64,000 bases of DNA from Planctomycetota bacterium. Its GTDB lineage: Bacteria > Planctomycetota > GCA-002687715. The notes below the pieces were generated by a model. That model saw nothing but the letters and a program-made list of their open reading frames with translations. It had not been told where the DNA came from and ran no database searches. The position numbers and the translations under genes were made by a program. The stretch lies in contig SIAO01000002.1 in assembly GCA_009691765.1 (NCBI GenBank), positions 218,415-282,414 of the forward strand, in the 5' to 3' direction. Of this stretch, positions 32,717 to 40,790 are shown in pieces (within the stretch, counting starts at the first letter, position 1; each line of letters starts with the position of its first letter).

Positions 32717-34357
32717 ATGAAGAACCTTATTCCATTCCTCGCCGTCGTCATGCTGCTTAGCGGCGTTGCAGCCGCTCAAACATTCACGTTTGGCGCAGGC
32801 GTGGTGCAAAACACCACCACCGGCTACCCAGCTCCCTTTGGCAACTACTGGGGCGGCGCGCGCCACCAGTTCATCCTCAAAGCCTCTGAACTCACAGCCG
32901 CTGGCGCGAGCGCAGGCAACATCGTGAGCCTCGCCTTCGATGTGGTCACTGTCAATGGCGTACCGCTGCAAGGCTTCGGCGTCTCCATGGGCCACACGGC
33001 CGTGGTGCCTGGTGTTGCCACCTTTCCGTGGCAAACCGGCCTCACGACGGTTTACGGTCCTGTGCTCCAGACCGCAGCAGTCGGTTGGAACACGCTCAAC
33101 TTCTTTACTCCGTTCGTATGGAACGGCGTGCAGAATGTGGTGGTCGAGACCTGCTTCAACAATTTGACCTACACTCAGAACTGCATCTTCAGACAGACAG
33201 CCTACGTAGGACAGGTACAGTCGAAGCTCTACCGCGCTGACAATATGCCCACACTGTGCAGCAGCGTGCTGAACTCCTCACTCAGCGGCGGTGCCACCTG
33301 GCGTCCCAACACGCGCCTGACTTTTGGCGCTCCACCCGCTCCGAATTGGCAAGTGAATCAGGTAAATGCATACATGGACTTCGATTTCGTTCAGGCGACC
33401 CTCGGGGCGCCCGCGATCGTCACCAAGTGTGTCAACGGCCTCGTCAACGCCTGCGCAGACAGCAACGGCATGTCTGCGGATATCATCCTCAACACTGCTG
33501 CCATTGTCCCTACTGACGCCGGCGGCGTCGCGTTGAACCCAGCCAACGTCGTGAACCTCAACCTCGCGGCCGGTTACTTCCAGCTGTTTGGTGTGTTCGC
33601 GCCTCTTGGCGGGTCGACAGGCACCTGCCCACTCTACTTCCCCACTCCCTTAGGCACTATCTCGGCGCAAATGATCGTGATCGACTTGACCGCGCCCGGC
33701 TTTATCAGCCTCTCGCAAGCTTGCCAGCTCAATGGCATCGGCATCGCCTCCGTGACCCTGCCCAACGCAGACGATGTCGCCTACACAGTGGCCCTCGGAG
33801 CCGCACCTCTGTGCCACGGGCCACTGTACTACTACGGCACCAGCTACACGCAGATCGCGGTGAGCACCAACGGCGTCATCAGCGCAGGCTCGGTTGGCGT
33901 CAACGCCTATACACCTAGCACAGCAGCGGCCATCACCAATCCGGGTAGCTTCGGGATCTGGGCGGACTTCCAGTCGAACGCAAACCCGCTTGCCACCCTC
34001 GTTGTCAGCCAGGGCGCCTTTGGCGGCGTCGATGTGACCTACACAAACCACCCCTACTGGGGCACCGTAGTGAACAACACCTTCACCCTCGCCCTTGACA
34101 ACTTTGGCCCCCGCATTGAGGGCATCAGCGGCCTCGGTTCGGACGTGACATCCACCATGCTGTTCGTCAGCCAAGGTGGCGGACTCGCAACCGATAATGG
34201 CGCAACGGCGTTCAGTTCCGGCAGCTCTGGCACCTTGATGCCAACCAACATGCTTTACGCCGGTCCCACTGGTGGTAGCGCCGCAATCGCGGGCGGTTTC
34301 AACAACGTCTGGGTCACCTTTAACTTCGGCGGCGGTCTGGATTGGTTGGGTTTCTGA
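32717..34357 (+). CDS. Secreted modular array protein 5 (modules B, C, D1)
   Basis: A 546-residue exported protein. ATG 32717 follows AGGAG at 32704-32708 and gives a signal peptide (MKNLIPFLAVVMLLSGVAAA) cut before Gln. N-terminal module B (TTGYPAPFGNYWGGARHQF, LTAAGASAGNIVSLAFDVV, GWNTLNFFTPFVWNGVQNVV) replaces module A. From memory it resembles a beta-sandwich domain of many Bacteroidetes secreted proteins (ASEL..AG...G.I.S.aF). Module C (VNACADSNGMSADIILN, GTISAQMIVIDLTAPGFIS) and D1 (YYYGTSYTQIAVSTNG, SFGIWADFQSN, VTYTNHPYWGTVV) follow. The end is GLDWLGF. It is the longest intact member and the likely source type for the 5' half of pseudogene 4. Confidence 0.85.
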   Translation: MKNLIPFLAVVMLLSGVAAAQTFTFGAGVVQNTTTGYPAPFGNYWGGARHQFILKASELTAAGASAGNIVSLAFDVVTVNGVPLQGFGVSMGHTAVVPGVATFPWQTGLTTVYGPVLQTAAVGWNTLNFFTPFVWNGVQNVVVETCFNNLTYTQNCIFRQTAYVGQVQSKLYRADNMPTLCSSVLNSSLSGGATWRPNTRLTFGAPPAPNWQVNQVNAYMDFDFVQATLGAPAIVTKCVNGLVNACADSNGMSADIILNTAAIVPTDAGGVALNPANVVNLNLAAGYFQLFGVFAPLGGSTGTCPLYFPTPLGTISAQMIVIDLTAPGFISLSQACQLNGIGIASVTLPNADDVAYTVALGAAPLCHGPLYYYGTSYTQIAVSTNGVISAGSVGVNAYTPSTAAAITNPGSFGIWADFQSNANPLATLVVSQGAFGGVDVTYTNHPYWGTVVNNTFTLALDNFGPRIEGISGLGSDVTSTMLFVSQGGGLATDNGATAFSSGSSGTLMPTNMLYAGPTGGSAAIAGGFNNVWVTFNFGGGLDWLGF

Positions 34358-34437
34358 TCTGACGAGCCCAAAGCGCTCATGATCTGAGCGCCAAGAGTGG
34401 CCCGTGCGGCATTGCTGCGCGGGCTGCTTTCGTTTTG
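34355..34437 (+). repeat. 3'-UTR cassette, copy 3
   Basis: Third copy of the double-hairpin block. It is close to copy 1 in the first hairpin and close to copy 2 around the stop codon. Confidence 0.85.
34400..34437 (+). terminator. Intrinsic terminator after array gene 5
   Basis: The stem GCCCGTGCGGC/GCTGCGCGGGC around ATT (two wobble pairs) is followed by TGCTTTCGTTTT. Confidence 0.8.
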
Positions 34438-34520
34438 GCGCAAACGCGGGGAGTGAGGCGAAGCTACCCCGTTCCCTATGGCCACTCCGTGCGGGCTATT
34501 TTCGCAGGTACGATGCCTGC

Positions 34521-35060
34521 GTGAAGCAGCACGAGCGCAAATCCACGAGAGCAATTCCAGCACCGCGTGCTGCGCTGGTTGCACATGTTTTGAAGGTGCA
34601 GAAGTCCATCCGCACCTGCGCTGACTGCGGGCTGTGTTGCACCGAAGCGCACAACAGCGTGCGCATCTTGGCGAGCGAGGCGCAGCGCATTGCGGACTAC
34701 TTAAGTTCTCTGCCGGCTGTACGACAAGCGGATTTGCGCCGCCGACTCAAAGCCACGGTGCAACGTGCCAAGATGCGTGGCAATGCGAAAGTGAATTACA
34801 CCTGCTCGTTTCTCGAGAAGGACATGACCTGCGTGTTGCCTATGACGGTGAAGCCCGTGGCTTGTCTCGCGTTCAACCCGCTGACACCGCTCGACTGCGA
34901 TCAAGAACCTGAGTGGTATGCCAAAGCGCATGTGGGTGAATCCAAAGCCACTTGTGCATTGGAGGGCAAAGAAGTGCTGCGTCCTATCCCCGTGGCGGTG
35001 CTGCGGGCCCAAGACGCCGCCACGGCAACACTCCGCAAAGCAGCGCGCCACCCACGCTGA
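34521..35060 (+). CDS. YkgJ-family cysteine-cluster protein
   Basis: A 179-residue protein with the CxxCGxCC signature (CADCGLCC) and further cysteines in YTCSFLEKDMTCVLP and KPVACLAFNP. This is the pattern of the YkgJ (Fe-S or zinc cluster) family of unknown function. GTG 34521 is chosen because an upstream ATG at 34404 would lie inside the terminator of the preceding gene. The N-terminal segment to about residue 25 is basic. The 3' end overlaps the 3' end of the convergent flippase gene by 77 bases. Confidence 0.75.
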   Translation: MKQHERKSTRAIPAPRAALVAHVLKVQKSIRTCADCGLCCTEAHNSVRILASEAQRIADYLSSLPAVRQADLRRRLKATVQRAKMRGNAKVNYTCSFLEKDMTCVLPMTVKPVACLAFNPLTPLDCDQEPEWYAKAHVGESKATCALEGKEVLRPIPVAVLRAQDAATATLRKAARHPR

Positions 35061-36474
35061 GCGCGCAGAGCAACGCTCCCCACACGAACACCCACCAGTC
35101 CGCTGGATGCCACGCGCGTGCCAACGCATACACGGCAACCGCTGCGAACACTGAATAGAGCACGGCGCCCAAAGGAAGTGCAGGCCCAAATGCGCGACGC
35201 AGCAACCATGCGCCCACAAGTGCCGCCGCTACAGCACTGCAACACGCAGCGAGCGCAACGCTCTGGAGCGTGCCTCCCGAAGCCGCGATGGAACATGCAA
35301 CACTCTCCGTCACCAATGCTGCGGCAAGCAACAACAACGCTTCGCGCGCACGCTGCGCAGCATTGAGCAACGCCACTTGCACTGCCAACACCGTGAACGC
35401 CGCAGCCGCTGGCAACAGGAACACCAGAAACGCTTCACCGTCAGCATGATGCCCTTCACCAAACAAGAGTGCGAGCACGGTGCCACCGCAAGCAATGCCG
35501 ACACTGGTGATCGGCAACAACAGCACGAGCAACAGCGCGATACCACGCTTCACGATGTCAGACACAGCAGTCGCTGCCTTGGACAGCGCAACCGCATCTT
35601 GTTGCCCCGTTGAATCCAACAACTCACCCGCCGCGAGCGCGTCGCGCTGCGCCATGGCGCGAGCCACTGTTGGCAACAACGCTTCACCCACAGCACGCAA
35701 CACGAAATACACTGAGCGGCACAGCGTTGCCGCCATGCCATACAGCCCGAAGCGCGCGTTCTGCGCACCCGCAAGAGTTGCACCCACCCACAGATCCACA
35801 TTCAGCAGCAAGAGCAACAACAACGATTGCAACGCAAACGGCCAGGCGCTCACGGCAGGCGTAGCCGCATCGTCATGCTCTGTGCCGCGATGCAACCCGC
35901 GCGTCAGCCACCACGCTGCGAGCGAACCACCAAGACTCGCCAGCACGTAACCCGCCATGGCTCCGGCCACACTGCGCGTCTGCCACAGCATGAGACTCAC
36001 CACCACGACCTTCAAAGTGGAGTACGCGAATTGCGCGCGCGCTTGCGCAGCAAAGTTGTGCAAGCCATTGGCGAGAGCCGCAAACACCGCGAAGCCCGCG
36101 AAGGTGAGGAAATCCAATCCCGAGATGCGCACCGCTTCCGCAAGCTCTGGCGCACGCCACGCAGCGGCCAAGAATGGTGCCGCAACGAACAATGCAACAC
36201 ACAGTAGAGCCGCAAGACCGCAAGTCGTCAGTAATCCGCGACGGAGCGCAGCAGCCGTGCCGTTGGATCCGCGCGCGATGCGCAACGCCAATGCTCGCGG
36301 CACTCCTTCCGTTACGAGCACTTCCAGCGTGGTCATGGTCCACAGCACTGTCGTGAACGCGCCGTAGCCGGCATCGCCGAGGAACTCAGTAGCCACGCGA
36401 AAAATGACATAGCCCGTCAGCGCATGCCAGCCTTGAGCGGCCATCAGCCACACACCGCCGCGAGTTGCACTCAC
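34984..36474 (-). CDS. Polysaccharide flippase (Wzx/MVF-like)
   Basis: A 496-residue protein with about 12-14 hydrophobic helices spread over its length and a soluble loop near residues 200-210. The N-terminal GGVWLMAAQGWHALTGYVIF followed by LGDAGYGAF is the typical opening of oligosaccharide flippases, which move lipid-linked glycans across the inner membrane. The start overlaps the preceding GT39-like gene (ATGA), fitting a glycan-export unit. The substrate cannot be inferred. Its last 77 bases are antisense to the YkgJ gene. Confidence 0.8.
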   Translation of the reverse strand: MSATRGGVWLMAAQGWHALTGYVIFRVATEFLGDAGYGAFTTVLWTMTTLEVLVTEGVPRALALRIARGSNGTAAALRRGLLTTCGLAALLCVALFVAAPFLAAAWRAPELAEAVRISGLDFLTFAGFAVFAALANGLHNFAAQARAQFAYSTLKVVVVSLMLWQTRSVAGAMAGYVLASLGGSLAAWWLTRGLHRGTEHDDAATPAVSAWPFALQSLLLLLLLNVDLWVGATLAGAQNARFGLYGMAATLCRSVYFVLRAVGEALLPTVARAMAQRDALAAGELLDSTGQQDAVALSKAATAVSDIVKRGIALLLVLLLPITSVGIACGGTVLALLFGEGHHADGEAFLVFLLPAAAAFTVLAVQVALLNAAQRAREALLLLAAALVTESVACSIAASGGTLQSVALAACCSAVAAALVGAWLLRRAFGPALPLGAVLYSVFAAVAVYALARAWHPADWWVFVWGALLCALSVGGALLCGVLPWRRLGPAAPPRG

Positions 36475-38039
36475 GATTTTGGCCGCCAGAAAGTGCCGCT
36501 GCGTCGGCTCTTGGGGTCGTCGAGCCGCAAGCGCGCACCTGTCGCTTCATCGAGCATCGGCAAGTAGTGCTCATACAGCGCGGCTTCAAACCCAGCGAAG
36601 CGTCGAGGATCGAAGAGCTCCGCTGCAGCATCACCTGGCGCGAAGTCCGGCATGCCAATGAGCCCGAAGCGCTTGTGTTCCAGCAGCGGCACGAGATCGC
36701 GATCCGGCTGAAACACGCCGAGCACTTCGAGGCGCCGGAAATCAGCCATGTCCAACCACGGCGCGCGCCCCGCTTCAACCGCGAGACTCCCGAGCTTGCT
36801 GCAAAGCAGCACCGGCCGCGGGGTATCACGCAACACAGCACGAACCTCGGCGGGTACAAGATCAGTGCGCGTGCTCAGCCAGTGCAGATGCTTGAGCTTC
36901 TGCCATGAGCCTTGCTGCAACCCCCACAATCCGCCGACCGCAGCGAGCAACAGCACCGCAACGAAAGTCCAGCCGCGCAACACGCTGCTGCGTTGCGGCG
37001 CGACGAATTGTGCATCTGGCGCGCGCAGACGCAACAGCGCCACATCGAAGCCGAGGGCCGCCACCACAGACAACACTGTGCACACTTCCAGCAAGTGATG
37101 CACATGACTGCCGGATTTGCTGAGTCCCAAAGCCGCCACGGCACCAGCGGACGCTGCGTACAGCCACCAAACTCCGCCCGCAGATGTGCGCCGCAGCAGC
37201 AACGGCAACAGCAGCAACGCGAGCAACGCAATGCCCGGAGCTTGCAACAGCTGCACCGTACTCAGTCCGTCGCCGCCGAATCCGTCGCGAGTGTGGCGCG
37301 CGTTGAAACCCACGACATGTTTCCAAAACTGACCGTTGGTGCTCCACGTCAACAGCGCCGCCAAACCCAGCACCGTTGCGATCCAAAGCAAAGACAACAC
37401 CAGCGCGCGTGTGCGCGCGCCGCGCCAGAAAAGGCACAACAATGCAGCAAGGGGACCGGCCACTGCGGTTTGCTTGGTCGCCCATGCCGCGAGCGCCAAA
37501 CAGAGGAACAACACCGCCGATCCAAAGCCGCGGCGCTCGTTCGTGCCCACAAGGAACGCCGCGAATGAAAACAACAGCGCCAACATGTCCACACGACCGA
37601 CGAGCATCCATGGATGCTGCAAACTCGTCGTGAACAACAAGGTCGCAGCCACCACCGCTGCTGAGCGCGAGCCTCCTTGGCGTCTCACGAACATGGCGAT
37701 CATGAGAGCAAGCAAACACGTAGCGCCGATGGTCAGCACGCGCCCCGGTAGAAATGACGGCCCTGTCAGCAGCAACAGCGGCCACTGCATCACCGCGCCG
37801 AGAGGCGTGTAATTGTGATGCAAGAAGGGCGGTGCATTCACTGGGTTGTAAATGCTGCCGCCTTCGAGTGGCTGCCACGCGGCGGACACCAGCCAAGGCT
37901 CGCCGACTTCAAGCAAATCTGGCGTTTGTAGCGCCAAGACGGCAGACGCTGCATAAAGCACGGCCGCAAGCAACAAGACGCTGAGCAGCAGTGCCAGTGC
38001 GGTCCATTGCAAAGCGCGAATCCCAAAAATGCGCGGCAT
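36471..38039 (-). CDS. GT39/ArnT-like membrane glycosyltransferase
   Basis: A 522-residue integral membrane protein. The first helix is residues about 5-35. A periplasmic segment with VSAAWQPLEGGSIYNPVN and HHNYTPLGAVMQWP resembles the first luminal loop of polyprenyl-phosphate-sugar transferases. Roughly ten helices follow and a soluble C-terminal domain of about 130 residues ends the protein. Such enzymes move sugars from a lipid carrier to lipids or proteins. ATG 38039 is chosen because the longer frame runs into the opposite-strand GT2 gene. Start regions of this gene and the GT2 gene (38128) face each other with 88 bases between. Confidence 0.75.
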   Translation of the reverse strand: MPRIFGIRALQWTALALLLSVLLLAAVLYAASAVLALQTPDLLEVGEPWLVSAAWQPLEGGSIYNPVNAPPFLHHNYTPLGAVMQWPLLLLTGPSFLPGRVLTIGATCLLALMIAMFVRRQGGSRSAAVVAATLLFTTSLQHPWMLVGRVDMLALLFSFAAFLVGTNERRGFGSAVLFLCLALAAWATKQTAVAGPLAALLCLFWRGARTRALVLSLLWIATVLGLAALLTWSTNGQFWKHVVGFNARHTRDGFGGDGLSTVQLLQAPGIALLALLLLPLLLRRTSAGGVWWLYAASAGAVAALGLSKSGSHVHHLLEVCTVLSVVAALGFDVALLRLRAPDAQFVAPQRSSVLRGWTFVAVLLLAAVGGLWGLQQGSWQKLKHLHWLSTRTDLVPAEVRAVLRDTPRPVLLCSKLGSLAVEAGRAPWLDMADFRRLEVLGVFQPDRDLVPLLEHKRFGLIGMPDFAPGDAAAELFDPRRFAGFEAALYEHYLPMLDEATGARLRLDDPKSRRSGTFWRPKS

Positions 38040-38127
38040 GGAGCCGAGAATACCCGAGAAGCGCGCCTCGCGAGGCCCTGCGCGTTGCACTGCTGCGCTC
38101 TCTGCGGGGCGGTACGATCCCCACGCC

Positions 38128-39075
38128 ATGGCGTCCCCTTCAAATGCTCTCAGCGTTGTGATTCCGTTGCGCAACGAAGCGGCCAATGTGGCAGCGTTGG
38201 CACAAGAGCTGCGCTCAACGTTGGGGGAATCCTTGCTTGAAGCTCTGTTGGTAGACGACGGCAGCTCGGACAACACGTGGGCGCTGGTGCTCGCAGAGTG
38301 CCATGCTGACCCGCGCTTCCGCGGCGTGCGCTTGCGTCGCCAGAGCGGCAAAGCTGCCGCCTATCGCGAGGGCTTCAATCGCTGCCGCGGAGAATTGATC
38401 GCAACGCTCGATGGTGATTTGCAAGACAACCCGGCTGATTTGCTGCCACTGCGTGCTGCTGTGGAAGCCGGCGCAGATCTCGCCACAGGTTGGAAGACCG
38501 ATGGCAAGAGCAGCCCGACGGGTTTTGTCATCTCGCGTCTCGGCAACGCCATGATCCGCCTGTTCTTGCGGCCGCAACTGAAGGACATGAACTGTCCAGT
38601 GCGTGTGATGCGTGCAGAAGTCGCGCGCAGCTTGGCGCTCAGTGGCGATCTGCATCGATTCATTCCTGCCATCGCGCATGCTGCCGGCTTCACCTGCATT
38701 GTGGAACTTCCGGTGTCGAACCGCCCGCGCTTGCAGGGTTCTTCGAAATACAGCGGGACAAAGTACATCACTGGTCTCGCAGCGCTTGTCGGATTGATCC
38801 TCGCTTCGCGCTTCGGACGGCGGCCCATGGCCTTCTTCGGCTCCATCGGCATTCCGTTACTGCTCTTGGGTGTCGTGATCGACGCGTGGTTCGCGCTGCG
38901 CTTCGTCCTGTTTGGATCCAGCGTTGACCCCGATTTGCCCACCGTCGTCTTTGGAGTGTTGCTGATCCTCATGGGCACACAGTTTCTCTCGCTCGGTTTC
39001 CTCGCAGAAATGGTGGCGCGACGTCTCGACGCCGTGGAAGAGCAAGGCACGCCGTTGGTGGCGGAAGAACGCTGA
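38128..39075 (+). CDS. GT2 family glycosyltransferase (dolichyl/undecaprenyl-phosphate sugar synthase-like)
   Basis: A 315-residue enzyme with an N-terminal GT-A domain: ALSVVIPLRNEAANV, LLVDDGSSDNTW, GKAAAYREGFNRC, and ATLDGDLQDNPAD with the metal-binding DxD. Two C-terminal membrane helices (about 230-260 and 270-300) follow. This matches synthases that make polyprenyl-phosphate sugars, the donor used by GT39-like transferases, so it probably serves the divergent neighbour. ATG 38128 follows a purine-rich GGGGCGG region. The stop overlaps the next start (TGATG). Confidence 0.9.
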   Translation: MASPSNALSVVIPLRNEAANVAALAQELRSTLGESLLEALLVDDGSSDNTWALVLAECHADPRFRGVRLRRQSGKAAAYREGFNRCRGELIATLDGDLQDNPADLLPLRAAVEAGADLATGWKTDGKSSPTGFVISRLGNAMIRLFLRPQLKDMNCPVRVMRAEVARSLALSGDLHRFIPAIAHAAGFTCIVELPVSNRPRLQGSSKYSGTKYITGLAALVGLILASRFGRRPMAFFGSIGIPLLLLGVVIDAWFALRFVLFGSSVDPDLPTVVFGVLLILMGTQFLSLGFLAEMVARRLDAVEEQGTPLVAEER

Positions 39076-40790
39076 TGCAGGCGCTTCCTGCGGATCTCGA
39101 ATCCCTTGTCAGGCGCGTCTGCGACAGCACCGCGCATTTACTGGCCTTGCAAGATCGCGATCCGGACGCGCCCACCAGCGGTTGTTTTCATCCTGCGCAT
39201 TGGCGCGATAAAACAGCGGGTTTTGCGGACATGCGCCGCCAAGAAGCCGTGCTGCCGCTTGCTTGGATGTGGCGTCACGATTTTCCAGGCAACACGCACA
39301 AGGGCGATGCGCTGCTGCTGCGCTCGGCTCTCTTGGGCCTGAAATACTGGTGCGCGCAGCAGCACGACGATGGCACCTTTGACGAGTGGTACTCGCAAGA
39401 ACATGGTTACGCCACCACGGCATTCTCCACCTTTGCCGTAGCGCTGACGGTGCAAGCACTCGGTGACGAACTGCAAGACCCACTCCGTCGCGATGTGTTG
39501 CGTTGCATGGAGCGCGCTGCGGATTGGCTCGCCACTCACGATGATTGGTTCAAGACCAATCACGAAGCCGTCGGCGTCGCCGCACTCGGCATGGCTGCGC
39601 AAGTGTTGCAAAAACCACACCTCGAACACGCTGCGCAACGCAACGCTGCGCAAATCACAGCACGTCAACATCCTGAAGGCTGGTCCGCGGAAGTTGGCGC
39701 TTGTGATGTGGGCTACTCATTCCTGCTCGCGGAGTATCTCGCGCTGCACGCTGTGCTCTGCGGCGAGCAATCGTCGTTGCTGCCAGCACGCAAGGCGTTT
39801 GTGTTCGCAGTGCATTTCCTGCATCCAGACATGAGCAGTGGCAGTGAGTACGGCATATGCGCAAATGCGTATGTTTCGCGCGTGGCGGCTGTGGCGCTCG
39901 CTCCGCACGACGCGCAAGCAGCAGCGATGGTGCGTTGGATGCAGCGAGCGCCTGCGCAACAACCCACGAGCACGCTCGAAGATGACCTGCGTCTTTCGCG
40001 CTGGGCTTTTCAGCCGCTACTCGCTGCGTTGTTGCACACTGGCGCACAGCCCTCACGCTTGCGCGCTGATCCCGTGGCGCACGAACCCTTGTTCTTTGAA
40101 CGTCAACATGGCGATTTCGAAGCGCGCGACGCAGGACTGAGTGTGCACGCGCGGCCGGGCTACGTCGCTTGGGTGGCGGCCTGCTCAGGAGCCGTCGTGC
40201 GTGTTGCATTCCGCACGCCGGAAGGCTTCAGCCGGATCGTGGTGGACCGCGGCGTGGCTGCCCGCATGGGAACGCGGCGTCTGCGCACACTCGCTTACGC
40301 GAAAGGGCGTCATGCCGAGCACGCCGATGATGGCCTGCTGCTCGTTGCACCACTCGCGCAATGCGCCTTCGTGCAACCGTCGCCGTTGCAGCGCCTCGCA
40401 CTGGCCGTCGCCGTGCGCTTGCCGGGCGGACCACGCTGGGCACGCAAGCTCATCGACATTTGGCGCGCGCGCAAAGGTACCGCCTTGAATCAAAGCGTTG
40501 CGGCAATCTCCGCAGGCAACAGCGCGATGCACCTGACACGGCGCGTGCATTTCGCCGCGAACCACATCCAGATCGAAGACCGCCTTGCGAGTCCAGCTGA
40601 TGCCAGCACAGCAATGCTCGTGTTAGACGGCCCGTGGAGTGGCCTACCGCACAGAGCGCGCGTTGATGGACGCATCAACTTCGACGCTTGCGGCGCGCAA
40701 CAGAGCGTGTCGGGCTTGCAACTCGTGCGCGAGATTGCATTGCACGCGGATGGGCCCGGCTGGCGGCTCCCGGGATCTCCTTCAGCTTGA
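39075..40790 (+). CDS. Predicted alpha/alpha-barrel protein, heparinase II/III-like
   Basis: A 571-residue soluble protein. The N-terminal two thirds consist of repeated amphipathic helices with aromatic and His-rich loops (DDGTFDEWYSQEHGYATTAF, DWFKTNHEAVGVAALG, HPEGWSAEVGACDVGYSFLL), as in (alpha/alpha) toroid glycan lyases. The C-terminal third is beta-rich (MHLTRRVHFAANHIQIEDRL). No signal peptide is seen. It is coupled to the GT2 gene by a TGATG overlap, suggesting a part in making or trimming the same glycan. The last 116 bases overlap the convergent oxidoreductase gene. A catalytic assignment is not possible by eye. Confidence 0.6.
   Translation: MQALPADLESLVRRVCDSTAHLLALQDRDPDAPTSGCFHPAHWRDKTAGFADMRRQEAVLPLAWMWRHDFPGNTHKGDALLLRSALLGLKYWCAQQHDDGTFDEWYSQEHGYATTAFSTFAVALTVQALGDELQDPLRRDVLRCMERAADWLATHDDWFKTNHEAVGVAALGMAAQVLQKPHLEHAAQRNAAQITARQHPEGWSAEVGACDVGYSFLLAEYLALHAVLCGEQSSLLPARKAFVFAVHFLHPDMSSGSEYGICANAYVSRVAAVALAPHDAQAAAMVRWMQRAPAQQPTSTLEDDLRLSRWAFQPLLAALLHTGAQPSRLRADPVAHEPLFFERQHGDFEARDAGLSVHARPGYVAWVAACSGAVVRVAFRTPEGFSRIVVDRGVAARMGTRRLRTLAYAKGRHAEHADDGLLLVAPLAQCAFVQPSPLQRLALAVAVRLPGGPRWARKLIDIWRARKGTALNQSVAAISAGNSAMHLTRRVHFAANHIQIEDRLASPADASTAMLVLDGPWSGLPHRARVDGRINFDACGAQQSVSGLQLVREIALHADGPGWRLPGSPSA

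Noticed and set aside
25668-34357. CRISPR array or mobile-element inverted repeats in the repetitive plus-strand region
   Set aside because: The repeats are coding-sequence paralogy and 3'-UTR terminators, with no short regular spacers and no transposase.
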